Source: DASUBV01 sp035763085
Lineage (GTDB): Bacteria; Actinomycetota; Actinomycetes; Streptosporangiales; Streptosporangiaceae
NCBI GenBank assembly: GCA_035763085.1
Contig: DASUBV010000168.1
Coordinates: 1-10,894, forward strand
Direction of reading: 5' to 3'
DNA length: 10,894 bases
Made by a program: the position numbers and the translations under genes. This document shows, piece by piece, positions 1 through 6,324 of this stretch (within the stretch, counting starts at the first letter, position 1; each line of letters opens with the position of its first letter). The notes beneath the pieces are model-generated. The model saw only the letters and a list, made by a program, of their open reading frames with translations, was not told the origin of the DNA and made no database searches.

Positions 1-15
1 CCGGCGCGGATGTCA

Positions 16-21
16 TAACGT
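16..21 (+). promoter_or_regulatory. Possible leaderless -10 box of the sensor kinase gene
   Basis: TAACGT fits the actinobacterial -10 pattern TANNNT and ends 6 nt before the ATG at 28. This is the spacing expected when transcription starts at the A of the start codon. Any -35 element would lie outside the window, so only half of the promoter can be judged. The GAGG at 22-25 is too close to ATG 28 to act as a normal ribosome binding site. It could serve ATG 37 instead, with an 11-nt spacer. Confidence 0.35.
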
Positions 22-27
22 GAGGTC

Positions 28-1269
28 ATGGCTGACATGTCGGGGTGGTGCCAGCTCCGGGTCGCGGCCTACGTGGCGACCTGGTGGCGCCGGCACCGGA
101 CCGCGGCGGACGTGGGGGCCGCGGCATTCTTCGTGGTGCTCGACACCGTCGTGACCCTGATCGGCGGCAGCTGGTGGCCGGCGCACCCCGGCCCGCTGGC
201 CTGGGCGCTGCTAGCGGCGCAGGCGGCGGCCGTCGCCACGCTGGTCTTCCGGCGCCGCGCCCCGATCGCGGTCGTGGCCGTGCTGGCCGCGTTCACCCTG
301 GCGCTGTCGCTGCTCATCTGGCCCGCCGGGGCGCTGACGCCGGCCAGCGACCAGACCGTGTGGGCGCCGTTCGGGACCGTGCTCGCCGCCTACGCGCCGT
401 TCTTCTACCAGCCCAGCCGGCGGCGGGCCTATCTCGCGGTCGGACTGCTGGCCATCATCGTGGCCCAGCCCTGGCAGCCGTCCCTGACCGTCATCAGCGT
501 CGGGCTGCTCCGTACCGCGGGCGGCCCGCTGCTGGCCCTGTACTTCGATACCCGCCGGCGGCTGATCATGGCGCTGACCGAGCGGGCCGAGCGGGCCGAG
601 CGGGAACAGCACCTGCTGGCCGAGCAGGCCAGGGCCGACGAGCGGGCCCGGCTGGCGGGTGAGATGCATGACGTGGTGACGCACCGGGTCAGCCTGATGG
701 TGCTGCAGGCCGGCGCGCTGCGGGTGACGGCCCCCGACGCGGCGACCCGGCAGACTGCCGAGGACCTGCGGGCCAATGGCAGCCAGGCCCTGGAGGAGCT
801 GCGTGACCTGGTCGGCATCCTGCGGACCGCACCGGAAGACACGGAGTCGCCCGCCGATCCCGGCCTGGCCGCGCTGGTCGCGGAGTCGACGGCGGTCGGC
901 ACGCCCGCCGAGCTGATCGAGGACGGTGACCCGGCGCTCGCCTCGCCGGTCGTCCGGCGCACCGCCTACCGCGTGACCCGCGAGGCGCTGACGAATGTGC
1001 GCAAGCACGCGCCCGGCGCCCTGGTCACCGTCCGGGTCAGCTACGCCAGGGACGAGGTGCGCATGTCGATCCGCAACGCGCCGCCGCCCGGGCAGGCGCA
1101 GCCGGACACCAGCCTGGCGGGCACCGGCTCGGGACTGGGCCTGGCCGGCCTGCGCCAGCGGATCGAGCTCATGCAGGGTACGCTGCGGGCCGGCCCGGCC
1201 GCCGACGGCGGCTTCTGCGTCGAGGCCATGCTGCCCGCCTTCGTTCCCACCCCGGAGCCCATCTCATGA
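28..1269 (+). CDS. Membrane sensor histidine kinase (HisKA_3/NarL-type)
   Basis: Sensor kinase that should autophosphorylate and pass phosphate to the response regulator encoded next. The N-terminal half (about residues 30-173) has five or six hydrophobic stretches with short loops and no recognisable extracellular domain, so the signal may be sensed in the membrane. A charged, coiled-coil-like linker follows (about 180-208, with an ERA repeat encoded by GAGCGGGCC repeats). The dimerisation helix carries the phospho-acceptor His214 in GEMHDVV. The ATP-binding domain shows an N box (REALTNVRKHAPG, 318-330) and a G box (GTGSGLGLAGL, 366-376). At 413 residues it is normal length for this family. 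The stop overlaps the next gene by 4 bp (ATGA), so the two are translationally coupled. The start could also be ATG 37. The signal cannot be predicted. Confidence 0.93.
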   Translation: MADMSGWCQLRVAAYVATWWRRHRTAADVGAAAFFVVLDTVVTLIGGSWWPAHPGPLAWALLAAQAAAVATLVFRRRAPIAVVAVLAAFTLALSLLIWPAGALTPASDQTVWAPFGTVLAAYAPFFYQPSRRRAYLAVGLLAIIVAQPWQPSLTVISVGLLRTAGGPLLALYFDTRRRLIMALTERAERAEREQHLLAEQARADERARLAGEMHDVVTHRVSLMVLQAGALRVTAPDAATRQTAEDLRANGSQALEELRDLVGILRTAPEDTESPADPGLAALVAESTAVGTPAELIEDGDPALASPVVRRTAYRVTREALTNVRKHAPGALVTVRVSYARDEVRMSIRNAPPPGQAQPDTSLAGTGSGLGLAGLRQRIELMQGTLRAGPAADGGFCVEAMLPAFVPTPEPIS

Positions 1270-1940
1270 CTGAGCCGGAAGGACGCGGGACCTGCCGCGT
1301 CGTCGTCGTGGACGACGAGCCGATGGTGTGCGCGCACCTGCGCACCATCCTCGGCTCGTCGGGCACCATCGAGGTTGTCGCCGAGGCGCACGACGGCGCG
1401 GCCGGCGTCGAGGCGGTCGTCCGGGAGCGGCCCGACGTGGTGCTGATGGACCTGCGCATGCCCGGCGTCGACGGGCTGACCGCTATCGAGCGGATCGGCC
1501 AGCTGGCCAGCCCGCCCGTCGTCGTCGTGCTGACGACCTTCGACGCCGATCAGTACGTGCTGCGCGCGCTGCGGGCCGGGGCGGCCGGGTTCCTGGTCAA
1601 GTCCACCCCGCCCGAGGACCTGATCGGGCTGGTCCAGGTGGCCGCGGAGGGGCATACCGTGCTGTCGCCGGCCGCGGCCCGGCGGCTGATCGCGGCGTCG
1701 GCGGACCGCCAGCCCGCGGCCAGCCGGGCCCGCCAGCTGGTCGGGTCGCTGACCGAGCGGGAGACCGAGGTGCTGGCCTGCCTGGGCGAGGGCCTGTCCA
1801 ATGCCCAGATCGCCGGGCGGCTGTTCCTGTCCGAGGCCACCATCAAGGGCTACGTCTCGCGGATGCTGGACAAGCTCGGCTGCGCCAACCGCACCCAGGC
1901 TGGCCTGCTGGCCCACGAGGCGGGCCTGGTCAGCCGCTAG
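1266..1940 (+). CDS. LuxR/NarL-family response regulator
   Basis: DNA-binding partner of the upstream kinase. The receiver domain (about residues 10-127) has the acidic pair Asp16/Asp17, the phospho-acceptor Asp62 in LMDLRMPG, the switch Thr90 and Lys112. The C-terminal LuxR helix-turn-helix (about 161-224) begins LTERETEVL and contains GLSNAQIAGRLFLSEATIK. The recognition-helix end reads KGYVSRMLDKLG rather than the commoner KTHVSRIL, a moderate variant that may reflect a distinct operator. At 224 residues it is full length. The ATG overlaps the kinase stop codon, so production of the two proteins should be linked. The target genes are unknown; nothing else in the window lies in the same operon. 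Confidence 0.94.
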   Translation: MTEPEGRGTCRVVVVDDEPMVCAHLRTILGSSGTIEVVAEAHDGAAGVEAVVRERPDVVLMDLRMPGVDGLTAIERIGQLASPPVVVVLTTFDADQYVLRALRAGAAGFLVKSTPPEDLIGLVQVAAEGHTVLSPAAARRLIAASADRQPAASRARQLVGSLTERETEVLACLGEGLSNAQIAGRLFLSEATIKGYVSRMLDKLGCANRTQAGLLAHEAGLVSR

Positions 1941-1960
1941 CCGGCCGGGGCGCGGCTGGC
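1929..1960. terminator. Hairpin between convergent genes, probable bidirectional terminator
   Basis: GTCAGCCGC (1929-1937) pairs with GCGGCTGGC (1952-1960) over nine positions with one G-U wobble, leaving a 14-nt loop. It spans the response-regulator stop codon and ends 2 nt from the stop codon of the convergent amidohydrolase gene. The 22-bp gap leaves no other room for a terminator. There is no T tract, which is common for GC-rich actinobacterial terminators, so the function is inferred from position and pairing only. Confidence 0.45.
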
Positions 1961-1962
1961 GG

Positions 1963-3186
1963 TCAGGACAGCTCCTGCAGCGCGCGGACGGCGAGGCTGG
2001 CGTGCAGCAGCACGCCGTCCGGCATGACCGAGTCGTCGAAGGCGGCCAGCGGGCTGTGGTTGTCCTGCGCGGCGTCGTAGTCATCGCGCGGGCAGGCGCC
2101 CAGGAACAGGTAGCAGCCCGGCACCTCGGCCAGGACCCGGGAGAAGTCCTCCGCGCCGGCGTCCGGGTCGCGCAGCGGCAGGAACCGGTCCTCGCCGAAG
2201 ACGTCCGCGACCACCCCGGTGGCGAACTGCGCCTGCGCCGCGTCGTTCACGGTGGACGGGTACTCGGTGGTGTAGCGCGCGTCGGCCGAGAGCCCGTGGG
2301 CGGCCGCGATCGACTCGCACAGCCGCACCGACGCGGTCGCGATGCGCTCCCGCGCGGCCGCCGAGAACGTCCGCACGGTGGCCTCGAAGGTGGCCTGCTG
2401 CGGGATGATGTTGCGCCGGGTCCCGCCGTGGAAGCTGCCCACGGTCACGACCACCGGATCGAAGACGTCGAACTGGCGGGTCACCATCGTCTGCAGCGCG
2501 ACGACCATCTCGGCGGCCACGCTGACCGGATCCTGCGCCCGGTGCGGCGCCGACCCGTGACCGCCGGTGCCGTTGACCGTCACCATCAGCCCGTCGCTGG
2601 CGGCCATCAGCGTGCCCGGCCGGGTGGTGAACTGACCGCGCGGGAACTTCCCGGCGATGACGTGGATCCCGAACGCGCGCGACACCCGCGGCCCGGCGGC
2701 GTCCAGCACGCCCTCGGCGATCATGTGGCCCGCGCCGTCCCACCCTTCCTCGCCCGGCTGGAACATGAACACCACGTCCCCGGCGAGCAGGTCCCGGTGT
2801 GCGCTGAGCAGCCGGGCCGCGCCGACCAGCATCGCGGTGTGCAGGTCGTGCCCGCAGGCGTGCATCGCGCCGTCGATCGTGGAGCTGAACTCCAGGCGGG
2901 TGGCCTCCTGCACCGGCAGCGCGTCCATGTCGCCGCGCAGCAGGACCGCGGGCGCGGGCCCGGTCGCGCCGGCGCGCGCCGTCCCGCGCAGGACCGCGGT
3001 CACGGACGTGGTCGAGGTGCCGGTAGAGATCTCCAGCGGCAGGCCGCTGAGCGCCGCCAGCACGGCCTGCTGCGTCTCGGGCAGCTTCAGCCCGATCTCG
3101 GGACGCTGGTGCAGCTGGTGCCGCAGCTGCGTGATGTCATGCTCCAGCTCGCGCACGTCGGCGCGCAGCACCTCCGTCACTGCCAT
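1963..3186 (-). CDS. M20D-family metallo-amidohydrolase (N-acyl amino acid/hippurate hydrolase-like)
   Basis: Cytoplasmic two-metal amidohydrolase expected to remove an acyl group from an N-acylated amino acid or related amide. At 407 residues it matches the family. The catalytic domain shows GDMDALPVQE (85-94), HACGHDLHTAMLVGAARLL with metal-binding Cys111 and His113, and FQPGEEGWDGAGHMI with Glu146/Glu147. It also shows GIHV with His175 and a C-terminal NHSPLAAF with His377. The lid/dimerisation domain lies between, with the conserved GTGGHGSAPH (206-215). All expected metal ligands are present, so the enzyme should be active. The ATG at 3186 is 13 nt after the lsr2 stop and has only a weak GGGA in front, suggesting dependence on lsr2 transcription. 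The exact substrate (hippurate, acetyl-amino acid, IAA-amino acid, N-acyl homoserine) cannot be told from sequence. Confidence 0.92.
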   Translation of the reverse strand: MAVTEVLRADVRELEHDITQLRHQLHQRPEIGLKLPETQQAVLAALSGLPLEISTGTSTTSVTAVLRGTARAGATGPAPAVLLRGDMDALPVQEATRLEFSSTIDGAMHACGHDLHTAMLVGAARLLSAHRDLLAGDVVFMFQPGEEGWDGAGHMIAEGVLDAAGPRVSRAFGIHVIAGKFPRGQFTTRPGTLMAASDGLMVTVNGTGGHGSAPHRAQDPVSVAAEMVVALQTMVTRQFDVFDPVVVTVGSFHGGTRRNIIPQQATFEATVRTFSAAARERIATASVRLCESIAAAHGLSADARYTTEYPSTVNDAAQAQFATGVVADVFGEDRFLPLRDPDAGAEDFSRVLAEVPGCYLFLGACPRDDYDAAQDNHSPLAAFDDSVMPDGVLLHASLAVRALQELS

Positions 3187-3199
3187 TCCCGGGGCCGGC

Positions 3200-3520
3200 C
3201 TAGTGCGCTGCCTCGTAGCGGGCCAGCACGTCGGCGGGAATCCGGCCGCGGTCAGACACCTTCAGGCCCTGAGCGCGGGCCCAGGCGCGCACATCGGACT
3301 GGTCATGGCGGGCCGGCCGCAGGCCCCGCACCGCCCGCCGCGTGCCGGGCGTCTTGCGGGCCGCGCCGATAAAAGGCGCCAGCGCCCGGGCGAACTGGTC
3401 CGCGTGCGTCTGAGAGAGGTCGATTTCGTAATCCACCCCGTCCAGCCCGAACCTGACCGTGCCCTCGGCCTCGCTGCCATCCATGTCGTCCACATACAGG
3501 ATCTGCGTCCGCTGCGCCAT
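3200..3520 (-). CDS. lsr2: Lsr2 nucleoid-associated protein
   Basis: Small DNA-bridging protein that silences AT-rich, often horizontally acquired DNA in actinomycetes, the functional counterpart of H-NS. The 106-residue length is typical. The N-terminal oligomerisation domain is recognisable (YVDDMDGSEAEGTVRFGLDG, residues 9-28, then YEIDLS). A basic linker rich in Arg follows (about 55-72). The C-terminal DNA-binding domain ends in DVRAWARAQGLKVSDRGRIP, with the AT-hook-like Arg-Gly-Arg at 91-93 that enters the minor groove. The ATG at 3520 has GGAG with a 9-nt spacer. Actinomycetes often carry several lsr2 copies, and I cannot say whether this is the principal one. It is the first gene of a two-gene unit with the amidohydrolase and faces away from the padR-like gene across an AT-richer gap. 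Confidence 0.93.
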   Translation of the reverse strand: MAQRTQILYVDDMDGSEAEGTVRFGLDGVDYEIDLSQTHADQFARALAPFIGAARKTPGTRRAVRGLRPARHDQSDVRAWARAQGLKVSDRGRIPADVLARYEAAH

Positions 3521-3537
3521 TATCAGCCACTCCGCTC

Positions 3538-3572
3538 AGATTAGGTCTAGCGTCTAGACCATAAGCCTAGGC
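3538..3572 (-). promoter_or_regulatory. Candidate lsr2 promoter with a 17-bp dyad
   Basis: On the minus strand, TAATCT (3543-3538) is a candidate -10 element 17 nt upstream of the lsr2 start codon. The 17 bp just upstream of it are the dyad GGTCTAG-CGT-CTAGACC (3544-3560), with perfect 7-bp arms. The position where a -35 should sit (3561-3566, GCTTAT on the minus strand) is a poor match to TTGACA. A further 8-bp palindrome, GCCTAGGC, lies at 3565-3572. A dyad filling the -35/-10 spacer is a good place for a repressor, or for an activator that distorts the promoter. The dyad is seen directly; the promoter call is tentative. Confidence 0.35.
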
Positions 3573-3672
3573 GATGTCGTCGGCACCGCAGTACCTTTTC
3601 GCCATCCTCTGCCCGCTTCTGACACCGGGACCAGCGAGAAATTGCCGGAAAACGAAACGATCACTCCGTATA

Positions 3673-3702
3673 GAGACTCAGCGTATACACGCAGTGTACT
3701 GT
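3673..3702 (+). promoter_or_regulatory. Leaderless promoter and likely autoregulatory operator of the PadR gene
   Basis: TACTGT (3697-3702) matches TANNNT and is followed by exactly 7 nt before the ATG at 3710. No Shine-Dalgarno sequence is visible, so a leaderless transcript is likely. GAGACT at 3673-3678 is a weak -35 with an 18-bp spacer. The dyad TACAC-GCA-GTGTA (3686-3698) overlaps the -10 element, and CGTATA occurs twice, 15 bp apart (3667-3672 and 3682-3687). PadR proteins usually repress their own promoter through dyads of this kind, so this is the best operator candidate in the region. Confidence 0.45.
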
Positions 3703-3709
3703 CGCGCTC

Positions 3710-4261
3710 ATGAATGTCCCGCTGGCTCTCCTCGGACTGCTTGAGCGCCAGCCCAGTCATGGCTATGACCTCAAACGCGACTATGACCAGTATTTCGGCC
3801 GCGGCCGGCCGCTGCCCTTCGGGCAGGTGTACGCCACGCTGGGCCGGCTCGCCCGCGACGGCAAGGTCGTGGCCGGGGACGCCGAGCCGGGGGCCGGGCC
3901 TGACCGGAAGCGGTATGTCATCACCGAGGCCGGCGCGGCCGAGTTCGGGCGCTGGCTCGCCGAGCCGGCGGCCGCCGAGCCGCACCTGCAGACGATCTTG
4001 TTTGCCAAGGTCGTCCTGGCCCTGATGCTCGGCCGGCCCGCGCACCGGTATCTCGATGCCCAGCGCGCCGCGCACCTGCAGCGGGTGCGCGAGCTGACGG
4101 AACTGAAGCGCGCCGGCGAGCTGGTCGACGGGCTGCTGGCCGATCATGGCCTGCTTCACCTCGAGGCCGACCTGCGCTGGATCGACGTGACCGCCGCCCG
4201 GCTGGACGACCTGGCCCGCATCGTGCGCCCGCAGGGCCCGGTACCGGGAGACGCGCGATGA
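3710..4261 (+). CDS. PadR-family transcriptional regulator
   Basis: Winged helix-turn-helix repressor. Residues 3-85 form the PadR domain: the N-terminal LALLGLLERQPSHGYDLKRD, then FGQVYATLGRLARDGKV (helix 3 region), and the wing DRKRYVITEAGAAEFGRWL. Residues about 90-180 are helical and resemble the C-terminal dimerisation domain of PadR subfamily proteins (Vir_act_alpha_C type). The 183-residue length is typical. PadR regulators commonly sense phenolic acids or drugs and sit in front of an ABC transporter they control. Here the stop overlaps the next ATG (ATGA at 4258-4261), but the downstream gene is only a stump. The convergent dioxygenase acts on aromatic diols, but nothing shows that this regulator controls it. 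Confidence 0.9.
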   Translation: MNVPLALLGLLERQPSHGYDLKRDYDQYFGRGRPLPFGQVYATLGRLARDGKVVAGDAEPGAGPDRKRYVITEAGAAEFGRWLAEPAAAEPHLQTILFAKVVLALMLGRPAHRYLDAQRAAHLQRVRELTELKRAGELVDGLLADHGLLHLEADLRWIDVTAARLDDLARIVRPQGPVPGDAR

Positions 4262-4384
4262 CCGGGGAGCGCGGCACTACCCCGGCCGCAGCCACCGCCG
4301 TGGCGGCCCGGCCGTGACTCCGGAGCGGCCCGGCAGCCGCATCGAGGCGCGCGGGCTGGTCGTGTCGTCCCGGGCGCGGTCAGC
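4258..4384 (+). pseudogene. Remnant of an ABC-transporter ATPase gene start
   Basis: An ATG overlapping the padR stop opens a 19-codon frame (MTGERGTTPAAATAVAARP) ending in TGA at 4315-4317. A GTG at 4314 overlaps that stop in another frame and reads VTPERPGSRIEARGLVVS. The run RIEARGLVVS looks like the first beta strand of an ABC ATPase, which typically reads IEARGLVKSYG. ABC genes normally follow padR in exactly this coupled way. The similarity stops at about 4370, just before the 3' end of the convergent dioxygenase, and no Walker A motif follows. I infer a gene that lost its body by deletion and also suffered a frameshift. The match is short, so a chance reading remains possible. Confidence 0.4.
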
Positions 4385-5227
4385 TCAGGACTGCGCCGCG
4401 GCCAGCACGAAGTCCATCTCGGCCACGAACCGGACATCGGGCGGGTCCTGCGGGCCGGCCGGGCGGAAGTCCCGGATCAGGGAGTCCTTCACCCCGAAGA
4501 CGGTGTCGCTGCCGAGGTAGGGGTTCTGCGCGTCGAAGATGTGCGTGGTGACCGGCGCGTAGCCCGGCGCGGAGACAATGGCGTGAATGTGCGCCGCGCG
4601 CCACTGGTGCCGCCCCGCCGCGCGCAGCAGGTCCCCGGCCGGGCCGTCGGCCGGGACCGGGTAGCTGACCGGGCGCACGGTGCGGAAGTGGTAGCCGCCG
4701 TCCGCGCCGGCGGTGAAGATGCCGCGCAGGTTGAACCGCGGCTGCCGCGGATCCTGGGTGTCATACAGCCCGTTGGCCGCGGCCTGCCAGATGTCCAGGG
4801 TGGCCCCCGGCAGCGGCGACCCGTCCTGGCTGAGGACCCGGCCGCGGACCAGCGCGGGGTCGCCGTCCTGCGGACGGCCGAGCTGCTCGCCCGGCGCGCG
4901 GTCCGGCGCGCCGGGCACGTAGAACGGGCCCAGGACCGTCGACTCGGTGGCGCCCGGCTCGGCGTGCACGAGGTCGACCAGCGAGGACAGGCCGAGCACG
5001 TCGGACAGCAGGATGAACTCCTGCCGCTCGCCGTCACACAGGTGCCCGGTGGCAGTGAGGAACTCCAGCCCGGCCCGCCATTCCCGCGGGGTCAGCCGGG
5101 TCTCAGCCGCGAATTCGTGCAGGTGGCGGATCAGGGCTGCCAGCAGCTCGCGCAGCCGGGGATCGGCCGTGCCCGCGTAGGCGTCCAGCACCTGCTCGGT
5201 GAGCTGCTCCGGGGTCATGGCCGCCAT
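4385..5227 (-). CDS. Intradiol ring-cleavage dioxygenase (hydroxyquinol/catechol 1,2-dioxygenase type)
   Basis: Fe(III) enzyme that opens a catechol-type ring between the two hydroxyls. I place the start at ATG 5227 because AAGGAG sits 8 nt before it; an upstream ATG at 5386 would add 53 low-complexity residues. The product is then 280 residues. The N-terminal helical dimerisation domain (about 4-95) is followed by LGPFYVPGAP (99-108) and the beta-sandwich catalytic domain. The four iron ligands are visible as Tyr155 (GLYDTQ), Tyr189 (VSYPVP), His213 and His215 (AAHIHAIVSAPG), with the conserved Arg210. The segment TTHIFDAQNPYLGSDTVFG (227-245) resembles hydroxyquinol or chlorocatechol dioxygenases more than classical CatA. 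No maleylacetate reductase or cycloisomerase gene is nearby, so the pathway is open. Confidence 0.9.
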   Translation of the reverse strand: MAAMTPEQLTEQVLDAYAGTADPRLRELLAALIRHLHEFAAETRLTPREWRAGLEFLTATGHLCDGERQEFILLSDVLGLSSLVDLVHAEPGATESTVLGPFYVPGAPDRAPGEQLGRPQDGDPALVRGRVLSQDGSPLPGATLDIWQAAANGLYDTQDPRQPRFNLRGIFTAGADGGYHFRTVRPVSYPVPADGPAGDLLRAAGRHQWRAAHIHAIVSAPGYAPVTTHIFDAQNPYLGSDTVFGVKDSLIRDFRPAGPQDPPDVRFVAEMDFVLAAAQS

Positions 5228-5384
5228 GTCGCCGTCTCCTTGCCGCTGGCCCGGCCGGGCCAGCGCGCAGCCCGGCACTCGTGTCCTGCCATCATCGCAG
5301 GGGCTGGCCGGGCCCTGGCCGGCCCGCCGGGGCAGGCGGCTGGGCCGGCCGCGGGCTGGTCCCGGCGTGGTGTCCGATCCGTTC

Positions 5385-5414
5385 AAGACGGCCGGCCAGC
5401 CGGCGCCCTACCGT
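5385..5414 (+). promoter_or_regulatory. Leaderless promoter of the toroid-protein gene
   Basis: TACCGT (5409-5414) matches TANNNT and is followed by 7 nt and the ATG at 5422, the same geometry as in front of the PadR gene. AAGACG (5385-5390) is a partial -35 match with an 18-bp spacer. No ribosome binding site is visible between 5400 and 5421. The promoter lies in a 194-bp gap shared with the divergent dioxygenase gene, whose own promoter I could not identify. Confidence 0.42.
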
Positions 5415-5421
5415 GCTCGTT

Positions 5422-6324
5422 ATGACTGATGCATTCGTGGCGGGAGACCGCTTCATCCAGGCCCAGGGGCGGCTGCTGGAGCGCCGCCTGCTCGCTGCCT
5501 GTTTCGGCGGCGCGCCCGCGGCCGGGGTCATTGATGCCCTGCGCGGCTACCAGAATGCCGACGGCGGGTTCGGGCACGGCCTCGAGCCCGACAAGCGCTG
5601 CCCGGCCAGCCTGCCGATCGACGTGGAGATCGCGTTCCAGGCCATGGCCGCGGCGGGCACCGCTGACCGCGAGATGGTGCAGCGCGCGTGTGATTTCCTG
5701 GCCTCCACCGCCGCCGCGGCGGGCGCGGGCGGCGCCGTGCCGCTGGCCTTCCCGGTGATCGAGTCCTACCCGCGCGCGGCGCACTGGACGGACTGGACCT
5801 ATGCGCCGGGCCTTAACCCGACGGCCGGGCTGGCCGGCCTGCTGTACCGGCTGGGCATCGACCACCCGTGGCGGGACCAGGGCACCCGGTACTGCTGGGA
5901 GCAGCTGGAGTCGGGAGCCGTCCCGTCCGACGCGCATGCCCTGTCGGAGGTCATGGTCTTCCTGGAGTACGTGCCCGAGCGCGAGCGCGCCGATGAGCAC
6001 GCGGCGGCGCTGGCCAAGGACCTGGGCTCCACGCCGATGTTCCAGCTCGACCCGGACGCCGAGGGCTACGGGCTGTCGCCGCTGTCCCTGGCGCCGGCGG
6101 CGGACTCGCGGTGGCGGTCACTGTTCACCGAGGAGCAGATCGGCGCCTTCCTGGACCGCACGGAGCGCACGCAGCAGCCGGACGGCGGCTGGCCGATCGC
6201 CTGGGAGCCGCCCAGCCAGGCCTCCCTCCTGGACTGGCGGGGCATGGTCACCTTGTCGGCGCTGCGCACGCTGACGTCCTATGGCCGGCTCCGGGCGCCG
6301 GTCCCTGCGGCGGCCGGGCGCTAG
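5422..6324 (+). CDS. Alpha/alpha-toroid protein with prenyltransferase/squalene-cyclase-like repeats
   Basis: The 300-residue product belongs to the terpenoid cyclase/prenyltransferase toroid fold. It has two recognisable QW-like repeat cores, GYQNADGGFG (42-51) and QQPDGGWPIAW (251-261), with alternating helices between. The class II cyclase acid motif DXDD is absent, and at about 300 residues it is half the size of squalene-hopene cyclase, so cyclase activity is not supported. Paired Asp/Cys/His zinc ligands of prenyltransferase beta subunits are also not evident. No signal peptide or membrane segment is visible, so the protein is probably cytoplasmic. ATG 5422 is chosen over an upstream GTG at 5281 because the extra residues are low complexity and a leaderless promoter fits ATG 5422. 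Its stop codon overlaps that of the convergent methyltransferase gene. The function is unknown. Confidence 0.75.
   Translation: MTDAFVAGDRFIQAQGRLLERRLLAACFGGAPAAGVIDALRGYQNADGGFGHGLEPDKRCPASLPIDVEIAFQAMAAAGTADREMVQRACDFLASTAAAAGAGGAVPLAFPVIESYPRAAHWTDWTYAPGLNPTAGLAGLLYRLGIDHPWRDQGTRYCWEQLESGAVPSDAHALSEVMVFLEYVPERERADEHAAALAKDLGSTPMFQLDPDAEGYGLSPLSLAPAADSRWRSLFTEEQIGAFLDRTERTQQPDGGWPIAWEPPSQASLLDWRGMVTLSALRTLTSYGRLRAPVPAAAGR

Noticed and set aside
580..604. GAGCGGGCC tandem repeats as a regulatory repeat
   Set aside because: They encode the ERA heptad-like coiled-coil linker of the kinase, so coding explains them.
1801..3372. 523-codon plus-strand frame opposite the amidohydrolase gene
   Set aside because: It is the antisense shadow of the amidohydrolase; the product is Arg/Gly/His-rich with no motif.
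5228..5386. N-terminal extension of the dioxygenase to the upstream ATG
   Set aside because: The 53 extra residues are low complexity, and a strong AAGGAG site 8 nt before ATG 5227 fixes the start.
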